From contig NZ_RQVK01000007.1 in assembly GCF_003992015.1 (NCBI RefSeq), positions 61,339 through 125,338 of the forward strand: a DNA stretch of 64,000 nucleotides, in the 5' to 3' direction. The notes beneath the pieces are model-generated. The model saw only the letters and a program-made list of their open reading frames with translations, had not been told where the DNA came from and searched no databases. Below are positions 8,782 to 18,292 of the stretch, in pieces. The translations under genes were made by a program, and so were the position numbers. The DNA comes from Veillonella sp. VA137. Lineage in GTDB: Bacteria > Bacillota > Negativicutes > Veillonellales > Veillonellaceae. Numbering within the stretch: the stretch's first letter is position 1; the number at the start of each line of letters is the position of its first letter.

Positions 8782-9876
8782 ATGGAAGCATTAGATCGTA
8801 TTGAGACACAGTTATTAACTGCAAATGATATTGAGTTAGCGGGCACTTTGCTTCGTGTAGGCGATTTAGTAGCTATACCTACGGAGACGGTCTACGGCTT
8901 AGGTGCTAATGGACTGGCAGCAGATGCGATGGATCGTATTTATGCCGCCAAGGGACGACCTTCTGATAATCCTTTAATTTTACATGTATGTGACCAGTCT
9001 ATGGTACATCGTTTAGTGAAACATATCTCTCCTTTAGAACAAAGATTAATGGATACCTTTTGGCCGGGTCCATTGACGATCACCTTTGAAAAGTCTGCGC
9101 TAGTGCCAGAGCGTGCGACTGGTGGACTTTCACGGGTGGCATTACGATGCCCAGACCATGAGGTGTGTCGTGAGATGATACGTATTGCGGGTGTGCCTAT
9201 TGCAGCGCCTAGTGCCAACCGTTCAGGTCGGCCAAGTCCGACTACGGCAGAAGCAGTCTTACACGATATGAAAGGACGTATTCATGCAATAGTGGATGCA
9301 GGTCCCTGTGAAATAGGTGTAGAATCTACAGTTGTACAAGTCGAAGATGATACTGTGATTATCCTACGTCCCGGTGGAGTTACAAAAGAGATGCTAGAAA
9401 TGGTGGCAGACCAGGTGATATATGATACGGCATTGCATGATCCTACAGAGGCGCCGAAAGCGCCAGGGATGAAATATCGCCATTATGCTCCAGATATGCC
9501 GGTACAAGTACTAGTGGGACAGTCATTAACAGTAGCGGAACACATGAAAAACATCATAGATACGATAGTTCAGCAGGAACCTATGTTACAGGAAGATTGT
9601 ACGGGAAAACCGAGAATTGGGTTATTACTTTCAGAGGAAACTTTGGAAAACTTAAATGCAGTAATTCCTAATTTTACACTGTCAGTAGATATCATTGTAT
9701 ATGGTGAACATGCAGAACCTACTGCATTGGCTAACCGTTTATATGATAGTTTGTTACAGTTTAACGACATTGGTGTGGATATATTACTTGTGGAAGGCTG
9801 TGCACCGGCAGGACTTGGTGTAGCTGTTATGAATCGCTTAGAGAAGGCCAGTGGTGGTCATGTGAAATTTGTGTAA
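8782..9876 (+). CDS. tsaC: L-threonylcarbamoyladenylate synthase (Sua5/YwlC type)
   Basis: A 364-residue two-domain enzyme making threonylcarbamoyl-AMP for the t6A37 modification of ANN-reading tRNAs. The YrdC domain (residues about 15-205) shows 'AIPTETVYGLGANG', 'IYAAKGRPSDNPL' and 'APSANRSGRPSPT'. The smaller C-terminal Sua5 domain (about 235-364) follows the linker 'APGMKYRHYAPDMP'. Full length for the Sua5 class. The ywlE gene follows 18 bases later, as in Bacillus. Confidence 0.95.
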   Translation: MEALDRIETQLLTANDIELAGTLLRVGDLVAIPTETVYGLGANGLAADAMDRIYAAKGRPSDNPLILHVCDQSMVHRLVKHISPLEQRLMDTFWPGPLTITFEKSALVPERATGGLSRVALRCPDHEVCREMIRIAGVPIAAPSANRSGRPSPTTAEAVLHDMKGRIHAIVDAGPCEIGVESTVVQVEDDTVIILRPGGVTKEMLEMVADQVIYDTALHDPTEAPKAPGMKYRHYAPDMPVQVLVGQSLTVAEHMKNIIDTIVQQEPMLQEDCTGKPRIGLLLSEETLENLNAVIPNFTLSVDIIVYGEHAEPTALANRLYDSLLQFNDIGVDILLVEGCAPAGLGVAVMNRLEKASGGHVKFV

Positions 9877-9894
9877 AGTATAGTAGAGGTAATT

Positions 9895-10338
9895 ATGAAT
9901 TTATTATTTGTTTGCACAGGGAATACCTGTCGTAGTCCCATGGGAGAAGGAATTGCCCGTGCTGTAGGGCGTGAACTTGGAGTAGAGGTAGTGACCTTAT
10001 CCACAGGGCTATTTTGTGTTCCTGGAGCTAAGGTGACCGACGAAGCTGTGGAGGCAGTTCGTGAATTAGTAGGCGAAGATATTAGTGCCCATAGTTCTCG
10101 CCCATTAAAAGTAGATTTTGTGAAAGCCGCAGATTATGTATTGGCAATGACAGAAGATCATAAAAAAATATTACTTCGCCAATTTCCTTTCGATAGTAAA
10201 AAAATTATGACTCTTGCTGAATTTGGTGGCGAAGTTGGGGATGTGGAAGACCCATTTGGACAATCTCAAGACATATATACTAAAACAGCGGAACAGATTG
10301 TACGGTATGTACAACAAGGACTTGCATTGCATAAATAA
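9895..10338 (+). CDS. ywlE: low-molecular-weight protein arginine phosphatase (YwlE type)
   Basis: A 147-residue low-molecular-weight phosphatase. The P-loop is C-T-G-N-T-C-R-S (residues 7-14) with the general-acid aspartate in 'VEDPFGQ' near residue 118. The threonine after asparagine in the P-loop is the residue that gives Bacillus YwlE preference for phospho-arginine over phospho-tyrosine, so I favour arginine phosphatase. Whether a McsB-type arginine kinase exists in this genome cannot be seen here. Linked to tsaC and rpiB. Confidence 0.88.
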   Translation: MNLLFVCTGNTCRSPMGEGIARAVGRELGVEVVTLSTGLFCVPGAKVTDEAVEAVRELVGEDISAHSSRPLKVDFVKAADYVLAMTEDHKKILLRQFPFDSKKIMTLAEFGGEVGDVEDPFGQSQDIYTKTAEQIVRYVQQGLALHK

Positions 10339-10513
10339 GAATGCTCCAATTGATTCATCAAATAGATTGGATACCATAGTATATAAAGAATACTATAATT
10401 GCTTGTATGTATACATCAACAATGCGGATATGTATCTACAATACAGGCGTATCATAGATATATATTAATAAGATACTATTTTATGAAGCTAGTTTTAAAT
10501 AAAGGAGGACGAA

Positions 10514-10951
10514 ATGAAAGTAGCAGTTGGTTGTGATCATGGTGGATTTCATTTAAAAGAAGCGATTAAAGGCTTACTAGAGAAACAAGGCATTGAGTAC
10601 AAAGATTTTGGTACGTACTCCACAGATTCCATGGATTATCCAGATGTGGCAAAACCATTGGCAGAAGCAGTAGCAGCTGGTGAATTTGATCGTGGTATTT
10701 TGACATGTGGTACAGGTATCGGTATAGGTATTGCAGCGAATAAAGTAAAAGGGGTTCGTGCGGCATTATGTCATGATACATTCTCTGCTCATGCTAGTCG
10801 CGAACATAACAATGCTAATGTACTAACTATGGGTGAACGTGTTATCGGTCAAGGTTTGGCATTAGATATCGTGGATATTTGGTTGCATACTGAATTTGAA
10901 GGCGGTCGTCATGCAAAACGTGTGGATAAAATCTCCGCTATTGAAGAATAA
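10514..10951 (+). CDS. rpiB: ribose 5-phosphate isomerase B
   Basis: Complete 145-residue RpiB, interconverting ribose 5-phosphate and ribulose 5-phosphate in the pentose phosphate pathway. Motifs: 'VGCDHGGFHLKEAI' at the N-terminus, 'TCGTGIGIGIAANK' near residue 65 with the catalytic cysteine, and 'HNNANVLTMGERVIG' near residue 100. AAAGGAGG precedes the start. A 175-bp gap with weak hairpins separates it from ywlE; a strong nested terminator follows. Confidence 0.95.
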   Translation: MKVAVGCDHGGFHLKEAIKGLLEKQGIEYKDFGTYSTDSMDYPDVAKPLAEAVAAGEFDRGILTCGTGIGIGIAANKVKGVRAALCHDTFSAHASREHNNANVLTMGERVIGQGLALDIVDIWLHTEFEGGRHAKRVDKISAIEE

Positions 10952-10963
10952 TAGAATAGAATA

Positions 10964-11022
10964 ATATCGAACAAAGTAACGGCTAGTCCTAAAAATGGGC
11001 TAGCCGTTTTTATGTTCGATAT
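10964..11022 (+). terminator. nested palindromic terminator after rpiB
   Basis: Inner stem AACGGCTAGTCC (10978-10989) pairs with GGGCTAGCCGTT ending at about 11008 and is followed by a T run. Around it is a second perfect 10-bp inverted repeat ATATCGAACA (10964-10973) / TGTTCGATAT (11013-11022). Confidence 0.8.
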
Positions 11023-11122
11023 AATTTTAAAATAAATATATTCGGAATCTTACAAATATAGAAATATTAGTCAATTTACTATACAATAGTATATGTAATA
11101 TTACTATTAGATAGGAGACACT

Positions 11123-11884
11123 ATGCATATTTTATTAACAAATGACGATGGCTTATGGGCCCCAGGTATACAAGGATTAGCACAGGAATTAGCAAAGCAC
11201 CATCGAGTAACAATGGTGGCACCTAAGGTGGAGCAAAGTGCAAAATCTAGTGCGTTAACGGTACAAGTGCCGATTCGAGCAAAAGAGATGAGTGAAGAGG
11301 GTGACAACCCAAGAATGCTCTTTGTAGAGGGCACACCAGTAGACTGTGTGAAGTTTTCTTTATCTTATTTATTAAAAAATGATCGTCCTGATCTAGTTGT
11401 ATCTGGTATCAACCATGGATTTAATTTGGGATCTGATGCAGTGTATTCAGGTACTGTCGGTGCCGCATTAGAAGGATTGATGTACGGCATTCCATCCTTG
11501 GCGCTATCTTTAGAGAAATATAGCGTGAAACGGATGGAAGAAATACTTCCTTTCATTATTGATTTTCTCAAAGTCATGTACGAAGAGGGACAATACCAAG
11601 GGTTATTGAATGTTAACTTCTTAAAAGAAGGTCCTGTGGGTTGGGAACAAGTGAAGGTATTCCATCAAGGCTTTCAAGAGTATACGAATGTCATTGATGT
11701 GCGCCAAGATGCTAAGGGTAGAGAGTACTATTGGATTGTAGGGGACCAAGGATTCCATAAGGAAGATAAACCAACCGATGTGGGACATATCAAAGAAGGA
11801 TATATATCTGTGGTGCCTTTGACGTGGAAACAAGAAGATACGGCTCAAATTCCTGTGGTGGAACAGTTAATTGCATATAAATAG
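11123..11884 (+). CDS. surE: 5'/3'-nucleotidase SurE
   Basis: A 253-residue SurE, a metal-dependent nucleoside monophosphatase. The metal-binding 'LLTNDDGLWAPGI' opens the protein and 'VSGINHGFNLGSDAVYSGTV' near residue 93 supplies the rest of the active site. Usual length. The start ATG follows AGGAGA. It is flanked on both sides by terminators, so it is probably monocistronic. Confidence 0.95.
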   Translation: MHILLTNDDGLWAPGIQGLAQELAKHHRVTMVAPKVEQSAKSSALTVQVPIRAKEMSEEGDNPRMLFVEGTPVDCVKFSLSYLLKNDRPDLVVSGINHGFNLGSDAVYSGTVGAALEGLMYGIPSLALSLEKYSVKRMEEILPFIIDFLKVMYEEGQYQGLLNVNFLKEGPVGWEQVKVFHQGFQEYTNVIDVRQDAKGREYYWIVGDQGFHKEDKPTDVGHIKEGYISVVPLTWKQEDTAQIPVVEQLIAYK

Positions 11885-11986
11885 CGTGCAGTCATTAAAG
11901 CCTTACAACCCTGTGGAGGGAGTATTAACTTTTGGATATATTTATTATAGTATAGTTATAAATCTTTGATGTATCTAATAATATAC

Positions 11987-12033
11987 AAACGATCTATCTA
12001 TCATGATATATGATAGGATAGGTCGTTTCTTTT
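11987..12033 (+). terminator. terminator after surE
   Basis: Long stem 11987-12004 / 12010-12028 (about 17 bp with one bulge and a G-U pair), followed by CTTTTT. Confidence 0.75.
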
Positions 12034-12034
12034 T

Positions 12035-12092
12035 ATTGTAAACTCATAGTGATTATATTGGAGTTGACAATGAAAAATAATAGTGTTTTAAT
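12035..12092 (+). promoter_or_regulatory. bioY promoter with a BirA-like operator
   Basis: Promoter TTGACA (12064-12069), 17-nt spacer, TTTAAT (12087-12092) with extended TG at 12084-12085. Inverted repeat ATTGTAAAC (12035-12043) / GTTGACAAT (12063-12071), 8 of 9 positions symmetric, overlaps the -35 box. The half-sites resemble the TTGTAAAC half-site of known BirA operators and the spacing differs by about one base. The regulator assignment is inference. Confidence 0.5.
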
Positions 12093-12149
12093 ACTACTTG
12101 AAAGACATTTTTTATCATCTTATGTTGTGGCTCAAGGGAGGGTCCTATC

Positions 12150-12734
12150 ATGAAAGAAGAATCAAATGTAGCAGGTACGATGAGTGCAAGGCAAATCACG
12201 ATGACCGCATTATTTGTGGCGTTGGTAGCAGTAGGAGCATTTATTAAGATTCCTATTCCGTATTTGCCATTTACGTTGCAGTTATTGTTTACTACACTAG
12301 CAGGCTTAATTTTAGGTAGTCGACTTGGCGGAATGAGTGTGGTCATGTATTTAATTCTTGGGCTGGTAGGAGTTCCAATTTTTACAGAAGGTGGCGGACT
12401 TATGTATGTTGTAAAACCTACATTTGGCTATCTTCTAGGTTTTGCTATTGGTGCTTTTGTGGCGGGGCGCATGGTAGAAACTTCAGTGATATTAACATTT
12501 AAACGATTATTAGCAGCTTCGTTTGTAAACCTAGCGATTGTCTATGGTGTAGGGATGATTTATTTATATGAAATAAAGGATTTATATTTAGAAAAACCAA
12601 TTGGATTAGATGTATTATTTATCTACTGTTTTGCATTACCAGTGATACCAGATATTTTCCTCTGTATATTGGCGGCAGTGATTGCAAAACGATTACTTCC
12701 GATTTTAAAACGAGAGTATACAGAACAGATGTGA
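12150..12734 (+). CDS. bioY: biotin transporter substrate-binding subunit BioY
   Basis: A 194-residue BioY, the biotin-specific S component of an ECF transporter, in the inner membrane. The family signature is clear: 'RQITMTALFVALVAVGAFI' then 'IPYLPFTLQLLFTTLAGLILG' and 'LGLVGVPIFTEGGG'. Six hydrophobic segments. It would pair with EcfAA'T encoded elsewhere. Followed by bioD and bioA, it suggests both uptake and synthesis of biotin; bioB and bioF are not in the window. Ribosome site AGGGAGGG. Confidence 0.93.
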   Translation: MKEESNVAGTMSARQITMTALFVALVAVGAFIKIPIPYLPFTLQLLFTTLAGLILGSRLGGMSVVMYLILGLVGVPIFTEGGGLMYVVKPTFGYLLGFAIGAFVAGRMVETSVILTFKRLLAASFVNLAIVYGVGMIYLYEIKDLYLEKPIGLDVLFIYCFALPVIPDIFLCILAAVIAKRLLPILKREYTEQM

Positions 12735-12736
12735 CA

Positions 12737-12768
12737 TAAGGTGCATATACAGGTTGGTATGCACCTTA
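12737..12768 (+). repeat. hairpin between bioY and bioD
   Basis: ATAAGGTGCATATAC pairs with GTATGCACCTTAT across a 6-nt loop (one bulge). No T tract follows, so it is more likely a processing or stability element than a terminator. Confidence 0.45.
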
Positions 12769-12825
12769 TGTTGATAATTGTGAAAGTCACCGCAGGTGAT
12801 GAACACCGTAGGAAAGGATAAAATC

Positions 12826-13530
12826 ATGACAATAACTCAAAGCCCAAAAGGTTTATATATATTAGGAACAGGAACAGATGTAGGTAAAACATATATCACT
12901 GCTCTATGGCTTAAAAAACTTCATGAAGCTGGCCATGATGTGGCATATTATAAAGCAGCGGTTAGCGGTGCCCCTAGCATTTCTGAAAGCGATGCAGGCT
13001 ATGTAAAACAAGTGGCAGGACTTTCACAGGATGATGAAACGTTACTGTCCTATGTATTTGGTGAGGCGGTATCTCCCCATTTAGCGGCTCGTCATGAAGG
13101 AAAAGTGATTGACAGAAGTGTGGTGACCCAAAATTTCTGTAACGTCGCTAGATCACATGCCTATACAACTGTAGAAGGTAGTGGTGGCATTATTTGTCCT
13201 CTATATGTAACAGATACAGAGCTATATATGCTAGAAGATGTAGTAAAAGATTTAGGCTTGCCAACTATTGTGGTGGCTACTGCTGCACTGGGCACAATTA
13301 ATAGCACTGTATTAACAATCCATTATTTGCAATCCAAAGGTATACCTGTAAAAGGAATTATTGTGAATCAATATACAGGAAACACAATGGAAGAAGATAA
13401 TTGTGTGATGATAGAACGATTGACAGGGGTTTCTGTGTTAGATAGAGTAGGACCTGGTGCGACATCATTGCATATGGATGTGAAAACTATGTTAGATTGC
13501 TATGATCATATAGTGAATCCCCATGCATAA
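12826..13530 (+). CDS. bioD: dethiobiotin synthetase
   Basis: A 234-residue ATP-dependent carboxylase that closes the ureido ring to form dethiobiotin. The P-loop 'GTGTDVGKTYIT' opens the protein; 'AVSGAPSISESDAGYV' and 'VEGSGGIICPL' are the substrate and metal-binding segments. I choose ATG 12826 because AGGAAAGG lies 8 nt upstream; GTG 12796 and ATG 12799 are in frame but lack a ribosome site. bioA follows after 131 bases. Confidence 0.92.
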   Translation: MTITQSPKGLYILGTGTDVGKTYITALWLKKLHEAGHDVAYYKAAVSGAPSISESDAGYVKQVAGLSQDDETLLSYVFGEAVSPHLAARHEGKVIDRSVVTQNFCNVARSHAYTTVEGSGGIICPLYVTDTELYMLEDVVKDLGLPTIVVATAALGTINSTVLTIHYLQSKGIPVKGIIVNQYTGNTMEEDNCVMIERLTGVSVLDRVGPGATSLHMDVKTMLDCYDHIVNPHA

Positions 13531-13661
13531 CTAAGTATTTGGGATGTTTTATTTACATAGCTTTATCATGTTAATATTACAACATAGGCACACTGACTTT
13601 ACTGGTGTTTAAGTATATTAAATTAATCATTAGCATTTGTACGAGAGGTATAGGTATACAC

Positions 13662-15008
13662 ATGAAAGATTGGGCAAAAAAGGATTTAGAATTAATTTGG
13701 CATCCATGTTCTCAAATGAAAGATTATGAAACATTGCCACCTATTGTGATCGACCATGCAAAAGGTTGTTATTTATATGATGTAGAGGGAAAAGAATACA
13801 TAGATATCATAAGTTCTTGGTGGTGTAATTTATTGGGTCATTGTCATCCAAAAGTAAACGAGGCTATTAAAAGCCAATTAGATACATTGGAGCATGTTAT
13901 TTTTGCTAACTTTAGTCATCGCCCTGCCATTACGCTGGTGGAACGATTGAAAGAAGTAGTGCCAGAAGGATTAACACGCTTTCACTTTAGTGATAATGGG
14001 TCTGGTGCTGTTGAATGTGCCTTAAAAATGGCGTTTCAATATCACTATCAAACAGGTCATCCAGAACGTCAAAAATTCTTATGTCTTAGTGAAAGTTACC
14101 ATGGTGAAACTATTGGTGCTTTATCTGTAGGCAGTATGGATCTATTTGCAGAAATTTACAAACCAATGTTGATGGATCAAACAATCCATACACAAGGACC
14201 AGACTGTTATCGTTGCCCTTATGATAAAACTCGTGAGACTTGTTCCTGTGAATGTTTTGAGCATATGGAAAAAGATTTTGCAGAACATGGTTCCACATTA
14301 GCAGCTGTTATCGTCGAACCATTGATTCAAGGTTGTGCAGGTATGAAAATGTATCCGCCAGAATACCTACGTAAACTACGTGAGTTGTGCGACCGTTATG
14401 GAGTGTTACTGATTGCTGATGAAATTGCTACAGGATTTGGTCGTACAGGCAAGTTATTTGCCTTTGACCATGCAGGAGTTTCTCCAGATATTATGACTGT
14501 CTCCAAAGCATTGACTGGTGGCTATATGCCGATGTCAATTACAGTAGTAGCTGAAAAAATTTATCAGGCCTTCTACGATGATTACCATACGATGAAAGCG
14601 TTCATGCATAGTCATACCTATAGTGGTAATCCATTGGGCTGTGCCGCAGCATTGGCAGTACTAGATACGTTGCGAGATGAACATATTTTGGAACAAGCTG
14701 AGGAAATGGGTAACTATTTACATGATGCTTTAGTGAAAGCCTTAGGTAATCATCCCAATGTAGGAGAAATCCGTCGTATGGGATTAATAAATGCCATCGA
14801 ACTTGTTACCAATAAAGAAACAAAAGAAGGATTTGATGGCTCCTTGCGCATGGGCTATCAGATTTATAAAAAAGCATTGGATAGAGGTCTATTATTACGT
14901 CCATTAGGAAATGTTATCTATTTCAATCCACCTTTAACCATTGATAAAGAGATCATAGATATCGCCATCGAACGAACAGTACAAGCTATGGCAGATGTAT
15001 TGGGATAA
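13662..15008 (+). CDS. bioA: adenosylmethionine-8-amino-7-oxononanoate aminotransferase
   Basis: A 448-residue PLP-dependent class III aminotransferase forming 7,8-diaminopelargonic acid. Diagnostic segments: 'WHPCSQMKDYE' at the N-terminus, 'SSWWCNLLGHCHPKVN', the cofactor lysine in 'TVSKALTGGYMPMS' near residue 285, and 'HSHTYSGNPLGCAAAL'. ATG 13662 matches the normal family start; the frame is open upstream to GTG 13605 but that extension (a hydrophobic stretch) is not part of the family. A short cysteine cluster 'CYRCPYDKTRETCSC' near residue 185 also occurs in some clostridial-type BioA proteins. Confidence 0.93.
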   Translation: MKDWAKKDLELIWHPCSQMKDYETLPPIVIDHAKGCYLYDVEGKEYIDIISSWWCNLLGHCHPKVNEAIKSQLDTLEHVIFANFSHRPAITLVERLKEVVPEGLTRFHFSDNGSGAVECALKMAFQYHYQTGHPERQKFLCLSESYHGETIGALSVGSMDLFAEIYKPMLMDQTIHTQGPDCYRCPYDKTRETCSCECFEHMEKDFAEHGSTLAAVIVEPLIQGCAGMKMYPPEYLRKLRELCDRYGVLLIADEIATGFGRTGKLFAFDHAGVSPDIMTVSKALTGGYMPMSITVVAEKIYQAFYDDYHTMKAFMHSHTYSGNPLGCAAALAVLDTLRDEHILEQAEEMGNYLHDALVKALGNHPNVGEIRRMGLINAIELVTNKETKEGFDGSLRMGYQIYKKALDRGLLLRPLGNVIYFNPPLTIDKEIIDIAIERTVQAMADVLG

Positions 15009-15049
15009 GCTTAAATCATTAAATATAACTCGTTAAACGATCATCTTTA

Positions 15050-15058
15050 TGCTATAAT
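15050..15058 (+). promoter_or_regulatory. extended -10 promoter of the Rpn-like gene
   Basis: TGcTATAAT at 15050-15058, a perfect extended -10; no clear -35 box. Confidence 0.5.
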
Positions 15059-15085
15059 TTAGATAGAAAAAGGAGTGTGAATCCT

Positions 15086-15913
15086 ATGTCTATCAAGCCT
15101 TTTGAAGATCTTACGATACAAGATAATTTTATCTTTCAGAAAGTGATGCGTAATAAACGCATTTGCAAGCAAACGATAGAAAGACTTTTGGATATTGATA
15201 TTAAGGATATTGAATATCTGGAAGAAGAGAAGACTATTGATGTTCGCTTAGATAGTAAGAGTGTGCGACTAGATGTATTTGTCAATGATGATGAAGGAAC
15301 TATCTTTAACATTGAAATGCAGACTAGCAAAGATATGAAGGAGCTTGTCAAAAGGGCTCGTTATTATCAAAGTGCGATAGATATTGATAGTTTAGAAAAG
15401 GGACAGCACTATTCAGAACTAAACGATGTATACGTTATTTTTATATGTACATTTGAGGTATATCCAGATAAGCTTCATAAGTATGACTTTAAAAATGTAT
15501 GCTTGCAGAATACGTGTAGACACTTGAATGATGGAACTCATAAGATTTTCTTGAGTACTAAGGGTGAATTGGATGATATCTCTAAACCCTTAAAATATTT
15601 TTTAGATTATATAGATGGAAAAGAACCTGAAGATAGTCTGATGTGTGAGATTGATAGTGAAGTTCATACGATAAAACAATGTGATGAATGGAGGCGAGAT
15701 TATATGACGTTAGCATTTGAAATGGATCGAAAATTAAAAGAGGGAATTGAAATAGGACGAGAAGAAGGTAGAGAAGAAGGCCGAACTGAAGGTAAGGTAG
15801 AAGCTGTTATTGGAATGCTTAAAGAGAAATTGTCCGTAGAGATGATTTCTCGTATTACAAAATTAACAGTAGAACAAATTACTGAAATTGGCAAAATGAA
15901 TGCATTGTTATAG
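15086..15913 (+). CDS. Rpn family / PD-(D/E)XK nuclease-transposase-like protein
   Basis: A 275-residue protein of the Rpn/PDDEXK_2 group, recombination-promoting nucleases related to a transposase family. The nuclease core is seen in 'VRLDVFVNDDEGTIFNIEMQ' (about residues 70-90), giving the D...E-x-Q motif. The C-terminus has the characteristic basic-acidic repeat 'GREEGREEGRTEGK' (about residues 228-243) and a terminal helix. ATG 15086 is preceded by AAAGGAGTG; GTG 15077 is in frame but closer to the ribosome site. These genes are multicopy and mobile in many genomes, yet no transposon ends are visible here. Confidence 0.85.
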   Translation: MSIKPFEDLTIQDNFIFQKVMRNKRICKQTIERLLDIDIKDIEYLEEEKTIDVRLDSKSVRLDVFVNDDEGTIFNIEMQTSKDMKELVKRARYYQSAIDIDSLEKGQHYSELNDVYVIFICTFEVYPDKLHKYDFKNVCLQNTCRHLNDGTHKIFLSTKGELDDISKPLKYFLDYIDGKEPEDSLMCEIDSEVHTIKQCDEWRRDYMTLAFEMDRKLKEGIEIGREEGREEGRTEGKVEAVIGMLKEKLSVEMISRITKLTVEQITEIGKMNALL

Positions 15914-15943
15914 AAGTGCTATAGATAATGAATTAGAATGATA

Positions 15944-15988
15944 AAAAGGCTGTAAGCAAACGGTTTGAATGCTTACAGCCTTTTCTAT
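15944..15988. terminator. bidirectional terminator between the Rpn-like gene and rqcH
   Basis: Perfect 15-bp stem AAAAGGCTGTAAGCA (15944-15958) / TGCTTACAGCCTTTT (15970-15984), with A-rich and T-rich flanks. Confidence 0.85.
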
Positions 15989-16067
15989 ATTCTGATTATG
16001 TTGTTAGGAATCAGTAGCTCTATTAGATTACAAAGAGCCTTCTATCTTGCATGTAAGATATTCTAAA

Positions 16068-17795
16068 CTAGTTGTTTTCTATATACCCCTCAGGTGCTTT
16101 CGGTTCTACCACAATGTCGTTGTGCGTATTAAAAATAACATACCCCAAAGGAGATCCAGGTGGCTTTTTAATGTGCTTCACTAAGGTGTAGTCCACGGTT
16201 ACCTTTGATGTATCTTTTCCTTTGCTAAAGTACGCAGCGATTTGCGCAGCGGCTTCAATCATTTTAATATCTGGCTCAACGTTAGACCGTAAGATAACGT
16301 GAGATCCTTGTATATGCTGTGTATGTAACCATAGGTCATTAGGTTTTGCCCAGCGGTTGGTGAGGTATTCATTTTGCTGGTTATTTTGTCCTACATATAC
16401 GTCACCATTAGGAATAGTAAAGTGCAAGAAATTATCTTTTTTAATCTTGAAAGGAATCGGCTTTTTAGATTGACGCAAAATGCCTGCACTTTCACATTCG
16501 CTGCGAATTTCTTGAACAGATTGCTTGGTCGTAGCCAAAGATAAACTGTATTGAATGGATTCCAAATACGAAAGGCGCATGGTGCTTTGTTCTAGTTGGT
16601 ATTGACCATTTTTCATGCGATTTTTCATCTTACGATATAGTTTATAATAGGCCTGGGCATTTTCTGTAATGGATAATGGAGGATCCAATGGGATTGTAAT
16701 ATCTTCAGTCGAGTCAGATAAAACATTTTGCACCGTCACTTCCGACTCATAGTGATGAGGCAAGTAGCTATAAATCATGAGCAAATCCCCATAGGATTTA
16801 TACATATCCGCTTTGGATGTGTCGTCTAGTTCAGCTTTAATTTTTTCGTGACGACCTTCCTCTTTTTTGATAGCGGCGGAAATAATTTTTTCTAACTCTT
16901 TTCCTGCCGTATGTATGGCTCCTAACTTTGCCACGTCCTGTGAAAGGGCCTCAGAAATTGTTGGATACTGGGTAGTATCAACAATGGTGTGGGGAGAACT
17001 TTCACAGAGTGGGATAGGCGTTAACAAACGTTTACCAGTAGCCGTGGTGTATTGCAATAATCCTTGTGCCCTAAGAAGTTGGGATTGCAAATTAGTAAGT
17101 CCTTCGGTGATACTGTTGATGAGCTCTGATGCCATTGGTGTCGTAGGAGTTAGCCCCATACGATAACATAGATCATCTAATAAAACTGGACCAAAGCCAT
17201 TGAAGATATGACGAATGGTATTGGCTACTGTTTCTTGTGAAAAGGATTGGAGTAATTGTGTGATCTCAGGACCGGAGAACTGCATAAGATCCACACGAGA
17301 TGTATTAGGAGGTAATTCATAGGGTAATTTAGGCGCCACAGAACGTACACGGTTCATAAGTGGTGTCACATGAACAAGGGATTCTAAAATGGTGCCATCT
17401 TGCACGAAAATGCAGTTGGAATATTTGCCCATTAGTTCTACATAGATTTCATTTACAACGATGGAACCATCTAAGCCTAATTTGTCAGCGGTGATACGGA
17501 TGATACGGTCCCCGTGTAGTTGCTCAATATTTGTGATACGAGCTCCTTCAATGTGTTTCCGTAAATACATAATAAGTGAGGTGGGCTCCTTTGGGGCATC
17601 CACTATCGTATCTGTAACATAGATGGACGGAGCACTGCCTACGGTAATCACCAAGTAGGGACTTGTGGTAGGTGTATTAATTTTTAAAAGTATACTTGTT
17701 TTATCGATCTGCTGAATACGTTGAATCTGACCGTTTCCGACTTGCTCGTTCAGTTCTCGTATCAATACAGATAATGTTAAACCATCTAAATTCAT
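16068..17795 (-). CDS. rqcH: NFACT-family ribosome quality control protein RqcH
   Basis: A 575-residue NFACT protein. RqcH binds stalled 50S subunits and adds alanine tails to nascent chains; older annotation calls it a fibronectin-binding protein. The NFACT-N domain occupies the first third and contains the Asp-Arg pair in 'QLHGDRIIRITAD' near residue 95; a coiled-coil middle runs about 290-430; the NFACT-R domain near the C-terminus shows 'NDLWLHTQHIQGSHVILR' and 'VDYTLVKHIKKPPGS'. The start ATG at 17795 is preceded by GAAAGGAT. Function is inferred from these landmarks. Confidence 0.92.
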   Translation of the reverse strand: MNLDGLTLSVLIRELNEQVGNGQIQRIQQIDKTSILLKINTPTTSPYLVITVGSAPSIYVTDTIVDAPKEPTSLIMYLRKHIEGARITNIEQLHGDRIIRITADKLGLDGSIVVNEIYVELMGKYSNCIFVQDGTILESLVHVTPLMNRVRSVAPKLPYELPPNTSRVDLMQFSGPEITQLLQSFSQETVANTIRHIFNGFGPVLLDDLCYRMGLTPTTPMASELINSITEGLTNLQSQLLRAQGLLQYTTATGKRLLTPIPLCESSPHTIVDTTQYPTISEALSQDVAKLGAIHTAGKELEKIISAAIKKEEGRHEKIKAELDDTSKADMYKSYGDLLMIYSYLPHHYESEVTVQNVLSDSTEDITIPLDPPLSITENAQAYYKLYRKMKNRMKNGQYQLEQSTMRLSYLESIQYSLSLATTKQSVQEIRSECESAGILRQSKKPIPFKIKKDNFLHFTIPNGDVYVGQNNQQNEYLTNRWAKPNDLWLHTQHIQGSHVILRSNVEPDIKMIEAAAQIAAYFSKGKDTSKVTVDYTLVKHIKKPPGSPLGYVIFNTHNDIVVEPKAPEGYIENN

Positions 17796-18292
17796 GGGAA
17801 TCCTTTCGTTATAGGTGTATTGTATTGCTATATCTGAAAGTGTAATATATCAGTGAAATCATACTCCGATACTATACAAAACTATACAAAAGACATAGCT
17901 ATGTATTTATAAGATTAAAAAAATAATTGACATTACATGGTATCTTACTAGGGATACAATGCGCATGTACTATTTATTAAGAAGGGGATAAATTTTAAAA
18001 ACCATCCCTATACTAGTATACACTAATCTAGAACTAGTAGATATAGGTATGTTTTGAATTAAAGGTATGACAGCCAAAATATAGCTGAATAGAGACATCG
18101 TTAAACTTGATGTTGCATTGAGAGCGATATATAAGAGAAGGATAATGCATATTTGGATTAGCAGTGAAATAAAATTTCTAACTATATTAACGTTATGGTC
18201 GATATAGATTAGAGCAAATAAAACGTTTTATTTTTAGTCTTACCGTGCTATACTGAAAGATAAGAAATAGAACGGAAACGCGAGGTAAATCC
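17796..18292. other. 497-bp divergent intergenic region (rqcH / yicC)
   Basis: No open frame of note. A TTGACA at 17927 and TACAAT at 17955 are 22 nt apart, too far for a standard promoter. The usable yicC promoter is an extended -10, TGcTATACT at 18246-18254. I see no RNA gene or repeat here. Confidence 0.5.

Noticed and set aside
17927..17960. TTGACA ... TACAAT in the rqcH-yicC gap as a promoter
   Set aside because: Spacer is 22 nt, outside the workable range; the extended -10 at 18246-18254 is the better candidate.
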